Under the pieces are notes generated by a model, which saw nothing but the letters and a program-made list of their open reading frames with translations, did not search any database and was not told where the DNA came from. A program made the translations under genes and the position numbers. Shown here piece by piece: positions 19,016-28,684 of a DNA stretch of 64,000 nt (the first letter of the stretch is position 1; every line of letters begins with the position of its first letter). The stretch comes from an uncultured Aquimarina sp. GTDB taxonomy: Bacteria > Bacteroidota > Bacteroidia > Flavobacteriales > Flavobacteriaceae. The stretch lies in contig CANMDW010000004.1 of the NCBI GenBank assembly GCA_947496705.1, forward strand, positions 62,001 to 126,000, written 5' to 3'.

Positions 19016-19048
19016 AAAAAAAGAATACACATTGATGCATTCTTTTTT
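19016..19048 (-). terminator. Hairpin terminator downstream of the carboxypeptidase-regulatory protein
   Basis: AAAAAAAGAAT pairs with ATTCTTTTTT across a short loop; on the minus strand this is a stem followed by T residues, 26 bp past the stop at 19074. Confidence 0.6.
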
Positions 19049-19073
19049 ATAATTCTGATATGTTTTAACGGTA

Positions 19074-20381
19074 TTAATTCAATTTGCGTAACTGTCGCTG
19101 TATCTTTTTGATAGCAGATTCGATAGACTTTTCGGGTTCGATAACATTATATTCGCCCCAGAACTTTGGATCTGAGAATCCAGAAGCCTCATCACTAATC
19201 ACTACCGAGGATTTTAACCTGTCTTTTGGTTTCAGGGTTTCATTATTAAGATTCTTTTTCCAATCGGTAACCGCCATTTCTACATTTAATTTATAGACTG
19301 AATTAAATAATTTTCTTTTCCAGTTAATTTTTATTGCCAGATCAATTCTTCCATAACTATAGTACCATTTGCCTCCGCTTTGGCGGTAATCGATATTATA
19401 TGTAGCTTCAGTAGGTTGCACTTTTGCGTTTCTCGGTTTCTTTCTCACAAACATTCTGCTTACCTCTTCTTTATCCTCCATATTAAGGCTAAATATAGCT
19501 TTGGTCATAGCCAGTGTTCCGGCATCTATAAAGAGTTTTCCGTAATACAAAGGTTCTCTTATGTGTGGACGCTGTTTAAATTTAAGGACATAAATGTATC
19601 GATCATTGATTTTGGTCGATTTATCGAAGCTGAAATCATAGGTGTCAATCATGTTTTCGGTAAATAGAATTTCAGGATTTTTCATCACATCTATGTATAG
19701 TGTGCTGGTAGGCCCTCCTTGCAATTTTACCGTTAATGTATCTAGTTTTTTATAATCTGCACTTTTTCTGGCTTTATAAAGCTTGATAATATCTGTTCTG
19801 GAAGATTCATACGGACTCTTATATACATCTACTACAGCTTCAGAAAGTGAAACATAGGTTCTGCGTTTTTTGATGGTTTCTCTGTAAAAAGCAGTCATAA
19901 TAGTATTGTCACTAAGGTAATTGCTTCCTTTTTTCTTCAATACTGCACGAATTAAAGCCATCGGATCTCTTGGGTCGATATTAACTTCAGATAATTCGGT
20001 AATAGATAATGTAAGTTTTATTTTTAATTCACTTCCATTAAACTCAGAAAGTTCAATGATCCTGTCTCTATATCCAAGATGAGAAATGGTTATTTTACCA
20101 TTAACAATGTCTTTTGGAACTTTTAGCAAAAATTCTCCGTCATCGTTGGTGACTGTAGAAATATTAGTTTCATTTACAGAAATAGATGCAGATATAAGGG
20201 GTTTATTGGTTTCTTTATCAACAACATATCCTTTATATTCGTTGTGATTTGTGTCATCTGGCACCGCAACATCTTGAAAATATACAAATGCCTGTACAGG
20301 GATAGAATACCCCATAAGTAAAATAACAAGCAAGAAAGAGGTTAGGTGTTTTTTATAAAATAAGATATTTTTTTTGTACAT
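19074..20381 (-). CDS. Carboxypeptidase-regulatory-like domain protein
   Basis: 435 residues. A signal peptide or anchor (about 10-32) is followed by a CarboxypepD_reg-like beta-sandwich (about 48-135: GYVVDKETNKPLISASISVNE... then GYRDRIIELSE). The remaining 300 residues, with VAFYRETIKKRRTYVSLSEAVVDVYK-type sequence, match the common Bacteroidota pattern where this sandwich precedes a domain of unknown function of outer-membrane-associated proteins. No TonB plug or barrel is present. Function unknown; likely cell-envelope. Confidence 0.7.
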   Translation of the reverse strand: MYKKNILFYKKHLTSFLLVILLMGYSIPVQAFVYFQDVAVPDDTNHNEYKGYVVDKETNKPLISASISVNETNISTVTNDDGEFLLKVPKDIVNGKITISHLGYRDRIIELSEFNGSELKIKLTLSITELSEVNIDPRDPMALIRAVLKKKGSNYLSDNTIMTAFYRETIKKRRTYVSLSEAVVDVYKSPYESSRTDIIKLYKARKSADYKKLDTLTVKLQGGPTSTLYIDVMKNPEILFTENMIDTYDFSFDKSTKINDRYIYVLKFKQRPHIREPLYYGKLFIDAGTLAMTKAIFSLNMEDKEEVSRMFVRKKPRNAKVQPTEATYNIDYRQSGGKWYYSYGRIDLAIKINWKRKLFNSVYKLNVEMAVTDWKKNLNNETLKPKDRLKSSVVISDEASGFSDPKFWGEYNVIEPEKSIESAIKKIQRQLRKLN

Positions 20382-20514
20382 GGCTTAATTTTTTTGATTG
20401 TGAATTCTCTTATACAGCTCGGTACTACCTTACAAGATAACAAATTTATTGAAGTTTTTTGTCATTAAACAGTTAAAAAATAGTCTTTCTATAATTTATG
20501 GAGTTGGAAAATTA

Positions 20515-21918
20515 TTAATGATAACCATCATGATCACCAAACCAGTTTTTGAGTTTTATGTTCAAAATTTCTGTAGTAAAAGGTTTGGTAATGTAATCAT
20601 CAAGTCCTTTGGCAATAAATCGTTCGGCATCACCAGGTAGCGCGTTTGAGGTAAGGGCAATTATAGGAGGGACTTTATTATGGTTTTTTCGAATTAGATT
20701 ACATGTTTGTACACCATCCAACTCGGGCATATTGATATCCATTAATATAAGATCATAAGTATCTTCTTTGAACATTTTTAATGCCTTTTTACCATCTCTT
20801 GCAATTTCTACGGTACACCCAAGATATTTTAGGATCTGTGTAGATACCAAGATGTTGGTGTCAGAATCTTCAACCAATAAGACATGTAAGTTATATTTCT
20901 GATTTTTTAAACCTGTTACTGTTTTTTCCTCTTTGGTTATGTTTGCATTAGAGATCTTTGTTTTAAAGGTGAACCAAAAGTTACTGCCTTTTCCGAGCTC
21001 ACTTTTTACTCCAAGTTTACCTTGCATAAGATTGACCAGTTTTTTGCAAATAGTGAGACCTAATCCACTTCCTTCACCCGCAAGTATTGATGCCTCATGA
21101 AATTGGCTAAAGCGATTAAATAATCCTTCCTGGTCCTCTTTGCTAATGCCTATGCCAGAGTCAATTACTTCTACTTTTATGATTAATCCATCATTTTTTT
21201 TGGATACCAGTGATGTATGTATAGTAACTATTCCTTTATCTGTAAATTTAATAGCGTTACCGATAAGATTTGAAATAATCTGTGTAAGACGATGAGGGTC
21301 TGCCAAAATGTTTTCGGGTAGTTCTTTTGCGTATTTTGGAGCTAAATTAATTTCCTTGGCTTTTGCGGTGGCAAGAAAAAGATCTGTATTTTGATGTATT
21401 AATTCTTTAAAATTGATATGTGCAGGAGAGAGCTCAAATTTCCCGGCTTCCATTTTGGATAAGTCTAAAATTTGATTGAGGATATCTAATAAATTGAGAG
21501 AAGATTGATGAATGGTATTCACGTATTCTTTTTGCAGATCATTTAATTGTGTATTCTTAAAAAGTAAGTCGATCATACCAACAACTCCCACCATAGGAGT
21601 CCTGATTTCATGACTCATATTGGCTAGAAAATCCTGTTTAAATTTTGAAGCTCTTAAGATTTCCTGATTTTTTTCTTTTAATTTATCTAGGTTTTTACCA
21701 CCAAACATTGCAAATAAGCTTAAGAAAAAAGGAGCAGTATCTATGATATAATGGATAGGATAATTTTTTTGAACAAATATGGCAGACTCCCACGAAAAAT
21801 CAAGGCCAAGTTTTGCAATATCAATACAGGTTGCTAATATTGGAAACACCAGCCCAAATATGAATCCATAAAGTGTGTATTTTGCCGCCTCAGATTTAAA
21901 CCAAGATATGTGCATCAT
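20515..21918 (-). CDS. Hybrid sensor histidine kinase/response regulator
   Basis: 467 residues. Two membrane segments (about 14-34 and 58-73) with a short loop, so little periplasmic sensor domain. HisKA has the phospho-accepting histidine H103 in ANMSHEIRTPMVG; HATPase_c has ISNLIGNAIKFTDKG and DSGIGISKEDQEGLF, GEGSGLGLTICKKL. A C-terminal receiver domain (about 345-460) has the acceptor aspartate in LILMDINMPELDG. There is no output domain and no HPt, so a separate phosphotransfer partner is expected. Monocistronic, no partner nearby; signal unknown. Confidence 0.92.
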   Translation of the reverse strand: MMHISWFKSEAAKYTLYGFIFGLVFPILATCIDIAKLGLDFSWESAIFVQKNYPIHYIIDTAPFFLSLFAMFGGKNLDKLKEKNQEILRASKFKQDFLANMSHEIRTPMVGVVGMIDLLFKNTQLNDLQKEYVNTIHQSSLNLLDILNQILDLSKMEAGKFELSPAHINFKELIHQNTDLFLATAKAKEINLAPKYAKELPENILADPHRLTQIISNLIGNAIKFTDKGIVTIHTSLVSKKNDGLIIKVEVIDSGIGISKEDQEGLFNRFSQFHEASILAGEGSGLGLTICKKLVNLMQGKLGVKSELGKGSNFWFTFKTKISNANITKEEKTVTGLKNQKYNLHVLLVEDSDTNILVSTQILKYLGCTVEIARDGKKALKMFKEDTYDLILMDINMPELDGVQTCNLIRKNHNKVPPIIALTSNALPGDAERFIAKGLDDYITKPFTTEILNIKLKNWFGDHDGYH

Positions 21919-22077
21919 AGTAGTTGATTTGGTTGAATTCTTATGCTAATCAGTAATTCAAAAAAACTGGAGGTAATGGGATAATCCCGGGGAATTTTTT
22001 TAAATATAAGTTTTTTTGAAACACTAACAGCATGTTTCAGGAAAATTGTAGAGTAAAGATGTCGGGTGCCTCTTAAA

Positions 22078-22114
22078 AAAATCCACGATAAACTAACTAT
22101 TTATCGTGGATTTT
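22078..22114 (-). terminator. Strong hairpin terminator
   Basis: A perfect 15-bp stem (AAAATCCACGATAAA with its complement) around a 7-nt loop, with A/T tails on both sides. It lies just past the end of the T9SS cargo gene on the minus strand and can work in both directions. Confidence 0.75.
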
Positions 22115-22137
22115 GAACCTTACTTCTATTGATTATA

Positions 22138-22671
22138 TTATCCTTTAAAAACTATCTTCTTTAGTTTATATCCTTCTATTTTTATCAAATAGGTTTTTGG
22201 ATCCATATAATTATGAATATAGTCATCAATCGTACCTTTATCCAATAATCGTCCAGACATATTATAAAGACTATATCTAAGGCCTTGAGGTACCTCTTTA
22301 ATGTCTTTAAAAGTCATTTGATCTGAAGTTTGCTGACAAGTGTCATCTGCAAGGAATTTGTTTGTAAAAGTGATTCTTCCTTGTTCATCACCTTCCAAAG
22401 TAACCGTTGCTGTTTCATCAATGTCAATGATTCCATTACCGGTCAAATCACCAAGGATTATTAAACAAGCATTTCTTACTTTAATTCGAACTCCATCTTC
22501 GATATGTAAACTTTCTGTAATGAAAATAACACCTTCTTCTGTATTCTCATCCAAACCATCGACAACCGTGTTTTCGGTAACTGACATTAGTTTGTAGGAA
22601 ATGTCAATTTTTGTATTTGCTAAAACTATACTTGTAAAAAACAAGATGAATAGGGGTAAAAGTGTTTTCAT
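22138..22671 (-). CDS. Small secreted protein with T9SS C-terminal sorting domain
   Basis: 177 residues with a signal peptide (about 1-18). The middle part reads as short beta repeats (IFITESLHIEDGVRIKVRNA and GNGIIDIDETATVTLEG, the latter dockerin- or calcium-loop-like). The last 55 residues, GLRYSLYNMSGRLLDKG then YLIKIEGYKLKKIVFKG, match the type A C-terminal domain used by the type IX secretion system of Bacteroidota. Expected to be exported across the outer membrane and attached to the surface. The passenger is short and its role is unknown. Confidence 0.72.
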   Translation of the reverse strand: MKTLLPLFILFFTSIVLANTKIDISYKLMSVTENTVVDGLDENTEEGVIFITESLHIEDGVRIKVRNACLIILGDLTGNGIIDIDETATVTLEGDEQGRITFTNKFLADDTCQQTSDQMTFKDIKEVPQGLRYSLYNMSGRLLDKGTIDDYIHNYMDPKTYLIKIEGYKLKKIVFKG

Positions 22672-23199
22672 ATAGTTTGTTTTATGGTTAAACCTTAATT
22701 ATTTGTAAGTTTTAACTTACTTATTTTGAATTACATTCGTTGTAAAACACAAAATCAACGACAATATACAATATTTTATGTTAAAAACGTAATTTTTTTA
22801 TGTCCAACATTGATTTTTAAATTAAGGGTAACATAAAATATTCTGGTAATCCCTTATGGTTATTGGAAATTCAACAAATGTTAATTTTTTGTTTTTTTTA
22901 ACAATTATGAAAGGTTGTTTTGCTATTTGACTTAGATATACAGAAATAATGAGATAATTTTTTTTATTGATAATGTTACTTTTAAATCACTTCTATCTCA
23001 AAATATGCTGAAATCAACTTTATTTTAAGTAATTATTTTAATAGGAGTCTGTTACACTATTAAATTCTTTTTTTTAGTTAAAAATCTAATGTAAGACCAC
23101 CTATTATTTCATTTTATATATATTTTAAAGCTATTTTAAGTAACAAATTCATAATTTTTACGTCAGATTGCTAATAATTAATCTTAATCTAATAAAAAA
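22672..23199. other. AT-rich intergenic region
   Basis: 528 bp between divergent genes. Very AT-rich with several T runs; I see no gene, repeat or clear palindrome. It presumably holds both promoters. Confidence 0.5.
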
Positions 23200-25269
23200 A
23201 TGGTTGTAAAAATGAAAAATGTGTATTTTTTAACAGTCTTCGCTTTTGCTTTTTTGAGTTGCAAAAACGAAACAAAAAACGAAGAAAGCACCGCAGAAGT
23301 AGAGAAAATACCAGGGATAATTCTGGAGAATATGGATTCTAGTGTAAGTCCCAAAGAGGATTTTTACAATTACGTAAACGGTAACTGGATGAAAACAACA
23401 GAAATCCCTGAAGATAGAACTCGCTGGGGTGGTTTTGGGGTATTAAGAAAGAAAACTGACGATGATGTACTCAAAATTTTAAAGGAAGCAAAATCCAGCG
23501 GCAAATATGCTGCCGGGACAGATCAGCATAAAGCGCTGACTTTCTTCGAATCCATTATGGATACGACTGCAAGAGATAAAGCCGGAGTGAGTCCACTAAA
23601 ATTTACTTTGGATAAAATTGTTGCTATTAAAAGTATAGAAGATTTGCAGGTAGTTTTAGCTACAGAAACAGCAGCTTCTACTCCATTTTTAGGCTTTACT
23701 TCTTTTCCTGATTTAAATAACAGTGAGATAAATGCACCATATGTAACTACCGGAGGATTAGGGTTGCCAGAGCGTGATTATTATTTGGATCAGGATGAAA
23801 AATCAAAAGAAATAAGAGGTCAATATGTTGATCATATTACAAGAATGCTTCAATTTTTGGGAGATACTGAAGAACAAGCGCGTAAAGCTGCAGAAACTAT
23901 TCTGGATATTGAAACCAAATTGGCTGAACCCAGATTGGACAAAGTTCAAAGTCGCGATGCCCGAAATTTTAATAATCCAAGAAGCATAGCGCAGCTTACA
24001 GAAATGACCCCAGCTGTAGATTGGAATAAATTGATAAAAGATTTAGGGGTCGAAAAACAACTGGATACGGTAATCGTAATACAGCCAAAATACATGAAAG
24101 TATTACAAGAGGTTTTAACCAAAACGGATATAGAAGATCTAAAAACGGTAATACGATGGTCTACACTTAATAGTGTGACTGGCTCGCTTTCTACAGAAAT
24201 AGAAAAAGCAAATTGGGATTTTTATAGTAAAACGCTTAGAGGAGCCAAAAAACAAAGACCTATAGAAGAACGCGCTTTATCCAGAGTTAACGGATCTATA
24301 GGAGAAGCTATCGGACAGCTATATGTGGATGCCAAATTTCCTCCGGAAGCCAAAGCTAAGGCAGAAAAAATGATTGCCAATGTGATCAAAGCATATCAAA
24401 AAAGAATAGAATCTTTGGATTGGATGAGCGATAGTACCAAAACTAAAGCGATTGAAAAACTAGATAAATTTACGGTAAAGATTGGTTATCCTAATACATG
24501 GGAAGATTATTCTAAATTAGAAGTGAAAGAAGGAAACTCTAATTTTAAAAATGCTATGGCCGTGCTAGATTGGTCATTTAAGAAAACGATCTCAGAAATA
24601 GGTGAACCTGTAGATAAAACAAAGTGGGGTATGTCTCCTCAAACCGTAAATGCATACTTTAATCCGTTGTTTAATGAGATCGTATTTCCGGCAGCGATAT
24701 TACAACCTCCTTTTTATAACTATACCGCAGATGAAGCAGTTAATTATGGTGGAATTGGAGCGGTAATCGGTCACGAAATATCACATGCGTTTGATGATTC
24801 TGGAGCACGTTTTGATGCCAATGGAAATCTTTCTAATTGGTGGACTGAAGATGATCTTTCCAAGTTTACCGATAGAGGAAATTCTTTGGCAGAACAGTAC
24901 AGCGCAATAGAAGTGTTGGATAGTGTTTTTATTAATGGTAAGTTTACCCTGGGAGAAAATATTGGGGATTTAGGAGGTGTATTAGGAGCTTATGATGGCT
25001 TACAAATGCATTTTGCCGAAAACGGAAGACCAGAAGATATCGACGGATTTACAGCAGAACAGCGTTTCTTTATGTCTTGGGCTACTGTGTGGCGAACCAA
25101 GACAAGAGAAGATGCCTTAAGAACACAGATCAAAACAGACTCGCACTCTCCCGGTAACATTAGAGCAATACAACCATTACTGAATATACAGGCATTCTAT
25201 GATGCCTTTGATATTAAAGAAGGTGATAAAATGTATCTTGAACCGGAAAAGAGAGTACATATTTGGTAA
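23200..25269 (+). CDS. M13-family metallopeptidase (neprilysin/PepO type), lipoprotein
   Basis: 689 residues. Lipoprotein signal in AFAFLSCKNETK; the ATG at 23212 (MKNVYFLTVF) is the likelier start because it gives a normal signal length. N-terminal M13 helical domain (GNWMKTTEIPEDRTRWGGF), then the zinc-binding core GHEISHAFDDSGARFD with the HExxH histidines near residue 524 and the third ligand glutamate in GENIGDLGG near 585. The usual C-terminal segment with RVNGPLxN is replaced by ALRTQIKTDSHSPGNIRAI, matching the family. Cleaves short peptides outside the cytoplasm. Monocistronic, followed by a bidirectional terminator. Confidence 0.94.
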   Translation: MVVKMKNVYFLTVFAFAFLSCKNETKNEESTAEVEKIPGIILENMDSSVSPKEDFYNYVNGNWMKTTEIPEDRTRWGGFGVLRKKTDDDVLKILKEAKSSGKYAAGTDQHKALTFFESIMDTTARDKAGVSPLKFTLDKIVAIKSIEDLQVVLATETAASTPFLGFTSFPDLNNSEINAPYVTTGGLGLPERDYYLDQDEKSKEIRGQYVDHITRMLQFLGDTEEQARKAAETILDIETKLAEPRLDKVQSRDARNFNNPRSIAQLTEMTPAVDWNKLIKDLGVEKQLDTVIVIQPKYMKVLQEVLTKTDIEDLKTVIRWSTLNSVTGSLSTEIEKANWDFYSKTLRGAKKQRPIEERALSRVNGSIGEAIGQLYVDAKFPPEAKAKAEKMIANVIKAYQKRIESLDWMSDSTKTKAIEKLDKFTVKIGYPNTWEDYSKLEVKEGNSNFKNAMAVLDWSFKKTISEIGEPVDKTKWGMSPQTVNAYFNPLFNEIVFPAAILQPPFYNYTADEAVNYGGIGAVIGHEISHAFDDSGARFDANGNLSNWWTEDDLSKFTDRGNSLAEQYSAIEVLDSVFINGKFTLGENIGDLGGVLGAYDGLQMHFAENGRPEDIDGFTAEQRFFMSWATVWRTKTREDALRTQIKTDSHSPGNIRAIQPLLNIQAFYDAFDIKEGDKMYLEPEKRVHIW

Positions 25270-25287
25270 TTTTTAATAAAAACTAAT

Positions 25288-25314
25288 AAAACCCTGCTTT
25301 CAAGCGGGGTTTTT
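25288..25314. terminator. Bidirectional terminator
   Basis: AAACCCTGCTT pairs with AAGCGGGGTTT (one G-T pair), flanked by A and T runs, between the converging M13 peptidase gene and the ACT-like gene. Confidence 0.8.
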
Positions 25315-25317
25315 TAT

Positions 25318-25962
25318 TTAATCCTCTTTTATTTCATTCATCAATAAAAAAGCCTTATTTACATACTCTTTTTCCAGAAACAGCGTGAAATAGTTAGATG
25401 TAGAGATCACCTCAAAAACCGGAATCCCTTCATAGGCTAATAATTTAAAAATATAAAAGTACAACCCAATCACCTTAGAATTATCCTCGGGTAATGCAAT
25501 AGACATAGAAGATAGATTGTCGGCGACAGAGATGCAGGTTTCATTCTTGAAGTGTTTTTCAACAATATCTTTAAGTGAAGAAGTTACCAATATATTACTC
25601 TCTTGAAAGTTGCTCGAATAGGTGAAATACGCTTTAGCCTCGTTTTTAACACTATGTAACAGATTGGTTTGGCTGGTTAAGATGGTATTAGAATTTAAAA
25701 AAGTATATTCTGTAATACCAGATCTAACCACGATATCACCAAGATTTCTTACATTATTAATATGTTTGATCTTTCTTGGATGGTAGCGTCTTAATGCCAT
25801 CACTATAGAACCGGGTTTAACAGGTTTTTTCATAATTTTCTCTACCTGCGGTAATAAATCAATCGCAAGAGAACTGAAATTAATAATGTCTCTTGATAAA
25901 GCATCTTCCAGAAAAGGTTGATGTCTAAGGATATTGTGTACGCAATCGGTTATGGTTTTCAT
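25318..25962 (-). CDS. ACT-like domain protein next to aspartate kinase
   Basis: 214 residues, no signal or membrane segment. The N-terminal half is helical (ITDCVHNILRHQPFLEDALSRD; VMALRRYHPRKIKHIN). The C-terminal half, LSSMSIALPEDNSKVIGLYFYIFKLLAYEGIPVFEVIST, has the beta-alpha-beta pattern of an ACT ligand-binding domain. It is divergent from the aspartate kinase gene (112 bp between starts). Sharing a control region and an ACT-like fold suggests regulation linked to aspartate-family amino acids, but there is no direct proof. I do not know a named family. Confidence 0.65.
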   Translation of the reverse strand: MKTITDCVHNILRHQPFLEDALSRDIINFSSLAIDLLPQVEKIMKKPVKPGSIVMALRRYHPRKIKHINNVRNLGDIVVRSGITEYTFLNSNTILTSQTNLLHSVKNEAKAYFTYSSNFQESNILVTSSLKDIVEKHFKNETCISVADNLSSMSIALPEDNSKVIGLYFYIFKLLAYEGIPVFEVISTSNYFTLFLEKEYVNKAFLLMNEIKED

Positions 25963-26074
25963 TGTTATATATTTAACAAGTTGTGTAAATTTACACTTTT
26001 TCTTTTAAAATATTTATTCTTTGTAATGTATTAACTAATTATGCAATATTAAACAGCGATAATAAAAGAAAGCT

Positions 26075-27412
26075 ATGAAAATTTTAAAGTTTGGAGGAAC
26101 TTCAGTAGGCTCGGTTGAAAACTTGTATAAAGTAAAAGAAATTCTTACTTCTGATCAAGAGAATAAAATTGTTGTTTGTTCTGCAATGTCTGGTGTTACC
26201 GATCAATTAGTTAGACTGGTAGAAAATATTAAGTTTAATGACACAGAGGCCATAACCAGAAATTTACACCGACTCGAAAATAAGCATAGTGATGTTATTG
26301 ATGCTTTGATCCAGGATCAGCAAATTAGGGATAACCTTAAAGATGGTTTATCATCTATGATCACCGAAATGTTTGAAATATCCAGTCAGAACTATTCAGA
26401 AGTTGTAAATTCTCGAATCATTACCTACGGAGAAACCATTCTGACCTATATTTTTTCTGGGTTTTTAAATTCGGTTGAAATACCAAATGTAGTATTGGAT
26501 GCTAAAGAGTTTATGCATGTTGATGCAGTTGAGAATCCAAATATAGATAAGGTTTCCAAAAAGTTAACTAAAATTCTCGAAGATAATATTCAATCCTCAT
26601 TATATATTACTCAAGGATTTGTTTGTAGAGATGAACAAGGTCAGATAAGCCACCTTAAAAGAGGGGGCAGCGATTATACCGCAACAATTATTGGTGCGGC
26701 ACTTCAGGCTTCAGAAGTACAGATTTGGACAGATATTGATGGTTTACATAATAATGACCCCAGATATGTAGATGGCACGTATCCCATAGCGCATCTCACC
26801 TATAATGAAGCTGCAGAGTTAGCATATTTTGGAGCCAAAATTCTTCATCCACAAACAGTTTCTCCTGTAGTAGATAAGGATATTCCTGTATTGTTAAAAA
26901 ACACTTTTGAGCCTGAGGCAACAGGAACAGTAATTTCTAATAAAACCTATAAGAAAGGATTAAAAGCAATTTCGGCAAAAGACGGGATTACAGCGATCAA
27001 AATCAAATCCAACAGGATGTTGATGGCACATGGATACCTGAGAAGGATTTTTGAGGTTTTTGATCATTTTCAAACCTCAATTGATATGATTACAACCTCA
27101 GAGATCGCTATATCTTTAACCATAGACAACACAAACAACCTCGATAAAATCGTTAAAGAAATAGAAAATTATGCAGAGGTAACAATAGAACAAGAGCATA
27201 GTATTATTTGTATTGTTGGCGAATCGGTTATTAATGATAAAAACTCGTATAGGCTTTTTGAGATCTTAAATTACATTCCGGTGCGAATGGTTTCTTATGG
27301 AGGCAGCAATAATAATATATCAATCCTTGTAGATACCAAAGATAAAATACCTACATTAAGATTCTTAAATGAAAAACTGTTCCGGATCCAAAAAGAAGAG
27401 GTGGTTGTATAA
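26075..27412 (+). CDS. lysC: Aspartate kinase (monofunctional)
   Basis: 445 residues. Phosphorylates aspartate, the first step to lysine, methionine and threonine. Amino-acid-kinase domain: KFGGTSVGS (residues 4-12), SAMSGVTDQL, and RGGSDYTATIIGAAL with WTDIDGLHNNDPRYV for nucleotide and aspartate binding. C-terminal ACT pair from about 305 (ITAIKIKSNRMLMAHGYLRRIFEVFDHF, only partly quoted) for feedback control. No homoserine dehydrogenase domain follows. Monocistronic here. Confidence 0.96.
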   Translation: MKILKFGGTSVGSVENLYKVKEILTSDQENKIVVCSAMSGVTDQLVRLVENIKFNDTEAITRNLHRLENKHSDVIDALIQDQQIRDNLKDGLSSMITEMFEISSQNYSEVVNSRIITYGETILTYIFSGFLNSVEIPNVVLDAKEFMHVDAVENPNIDKVSKKLTKILEDNIQSSLYITQGFVCRDEQGQISHLKRGGSDYTATIIGAALQASEVQIWTDIDGLHNNDPRYVDGTYPIAHLTYNEAAELAYFGAKILHPQTVSPVVDKDIPVLLKNTFEPEATGTVISNKTYKKGLKAISAKDGITAIKIKSNRMLMAHGYLRRIFEVFDHFQTSIDMITTSEIAISLTIDNTNNLDKIVKEIENYAEVTIEQEHSIICIVGESVINDKNSYRLFEILNYIPVRMVSYGGSNNNISILVDTKDKIPTLRFLNEKLFRIQKEEVVV

Positions 27413-27931
27413 TTTGTTTGTTATGTTAACATATAAACTCATATTATGTTACGATAAGAGGTAGAATGTATATGCTGATGTGTTCTTTGTATGCAATCTT
27501 TATAAAAAATATAGATACCCTCTTTTTTCTTTGATAATCTTTTTTTAATCTAAAGAATTCCTCGAGGGCTGTCTGACTGCTGGCCAGGCAGTTTTGGGTG
27601 AGCCAAAATAATAAAATTCAAGAATTTTTTTATTCCTTTCTTGAATATTCTTTGTACATAATATTATCACAATACACTCCTGTATCTGAAATACGCTCAC
27701 CTGTTTATACACACACTATGCAAATAGTTAAGATTATGTTATTTTATCTTAATAGATAGATAAACCGAAGTATAAATATTTATTTTTAGCCGAAAGGGAC
27801 AAGGGGTTTTATAAAAATGTACGCAACTTATTTGTTATTAAACAGTCTAATCAGAGTCATTAATAATAATAATTAGGTTTATAATACTATAAAGTTTATA
27901 AGTTGTTTTTTGGAATATTATTCAGAATTTT
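27413..27931. other. Intergenic region with a dispersed palindromic repeat
   Basis: 519 bp. Contains the family 4 repeat at 27541-27634. Otherwise AT-rich, with an imperfect half-match AAGTATAAATATTTA near 27771 to the nitrate-locus palindrome that I do not count as a site. Confidence 0.5.
27541..27634. repeat. Dispersed repeat with conserved ends and variable GC-rich core, copy A
   Basis: Left end TTTTTTAATCTAAAGAATT, right end TTCAAGAATTTTTTTATT, with a GC-rich palindromic core (CTGTCTG...CCAGGCAG, 27569-27591) between. The same ends frame a different core at 38172-38274. Both lie just past the 3' end of a gene or operon. Confidence 0.6.
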
Positions 27932-28681
27932 ATGAAAAAAAAATACATTACTTCTTTTCTTTTCCTCTTCATTTCTCTTGTGTTTCTTCCTTATATCAAC
28001 GCACAGTCAAATCAAGAAGTGATGCATTACCACAATTGGTTTGATGCATCTGTCGGGTTAGAAAATACCGGATTATATAATGGTATTGAATATGAAGAGA
28101 AATATAGGATGATAAATGAAAAACACAAGTTTTTCCAAACTGCCGATTTTATAGAAGGTTCTATTATATATGACGGACAATCATATTACACAGTTATGCT
28201 GAAGTATGATATACACGAGGATCAAGTGTTGATAAGATTAAAAAATGGATTCACAGAAGTTACCTTACAACTTATTAAAGAGAAGATAAGTAGTTTTGAA
28301 ATAATGAACCATCGGTTTACTCAGATTACCAGCCAAAGTCTTGAAAATAAAAACATCTCAGGCTTCTATGAAAATCTTTTTGAAAGGCCTCTCTTTACAC
28401 TTTTTAAGAAGCATAAAAGTACCAAAATAAAGCGGTTAGATAGAAAAGTAACGTATTACGAGTTTTTTAATGATTACCAATACATTCTTTTTTACAAGAA
28501 TGAATATCATGCTATCAAAAATAGGAGTGACATTATTGCTCTATTTCCCGAATTAAAAAAAGAAATCAAAACCTTTTACAATACTACTCGATCTGGTAAA
28601 AAATCTAACCCCGATAGGTTCATTAGATCTATAATGCAAAAGGTAGATATGCTATTGTTAAACCAAAATAAAGGCAGTTAA
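27932..28681 (+). CDS. Exported protein of unknown function, first gene of the TonB/DUF4249 operon
   Basis: 249 residues with a clear signal peptide (KKKYITSFLFLFISLVFL, cleavage near INAQS). The mature part is rich in aromatic and charged residues (NWFDASVGLENTGLYNGIEY; VTYYEFFNDYQYILFYKNEY) and looks beta-rich at first and helical at the end. I do not recognise a family. It is followed after 3 bp by the TonB-dependent receptor gene, so it is probably a periplasmic or outer-membrane accessory of that system. Confidence 0.65.
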   Translation: MKKKYITSFLFLFISLVFLPYINAQSNQEVMHYHNWFDASVGLENTGLYNGIEYEEKYRMINEKHKFFQTADFIEGSIIYDGQSYYTVMLKYDIHEDQVLIRLKNGFTEVTLQLIKEKISSFEIMNHRFTQITSQSLENKNISGFYENLFERPLFTLFKKHKSTKIKRLDRKVTYYEFFNDYQYILFYKNEYHAIKNRSDIIALFPELKKEIKTFYNTTRSGKKSNPDRFIRSIMQKVDMLLLNQNKGS

Positions 28682-28684
28682 GGA

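Noticed and set aside
27771..27785. A fifth AAGTA-N4-TACTT site upstream of 27932
   Set aside because: The right arm is TATTT rather than TACTT and there is no link to nitrogen genes.
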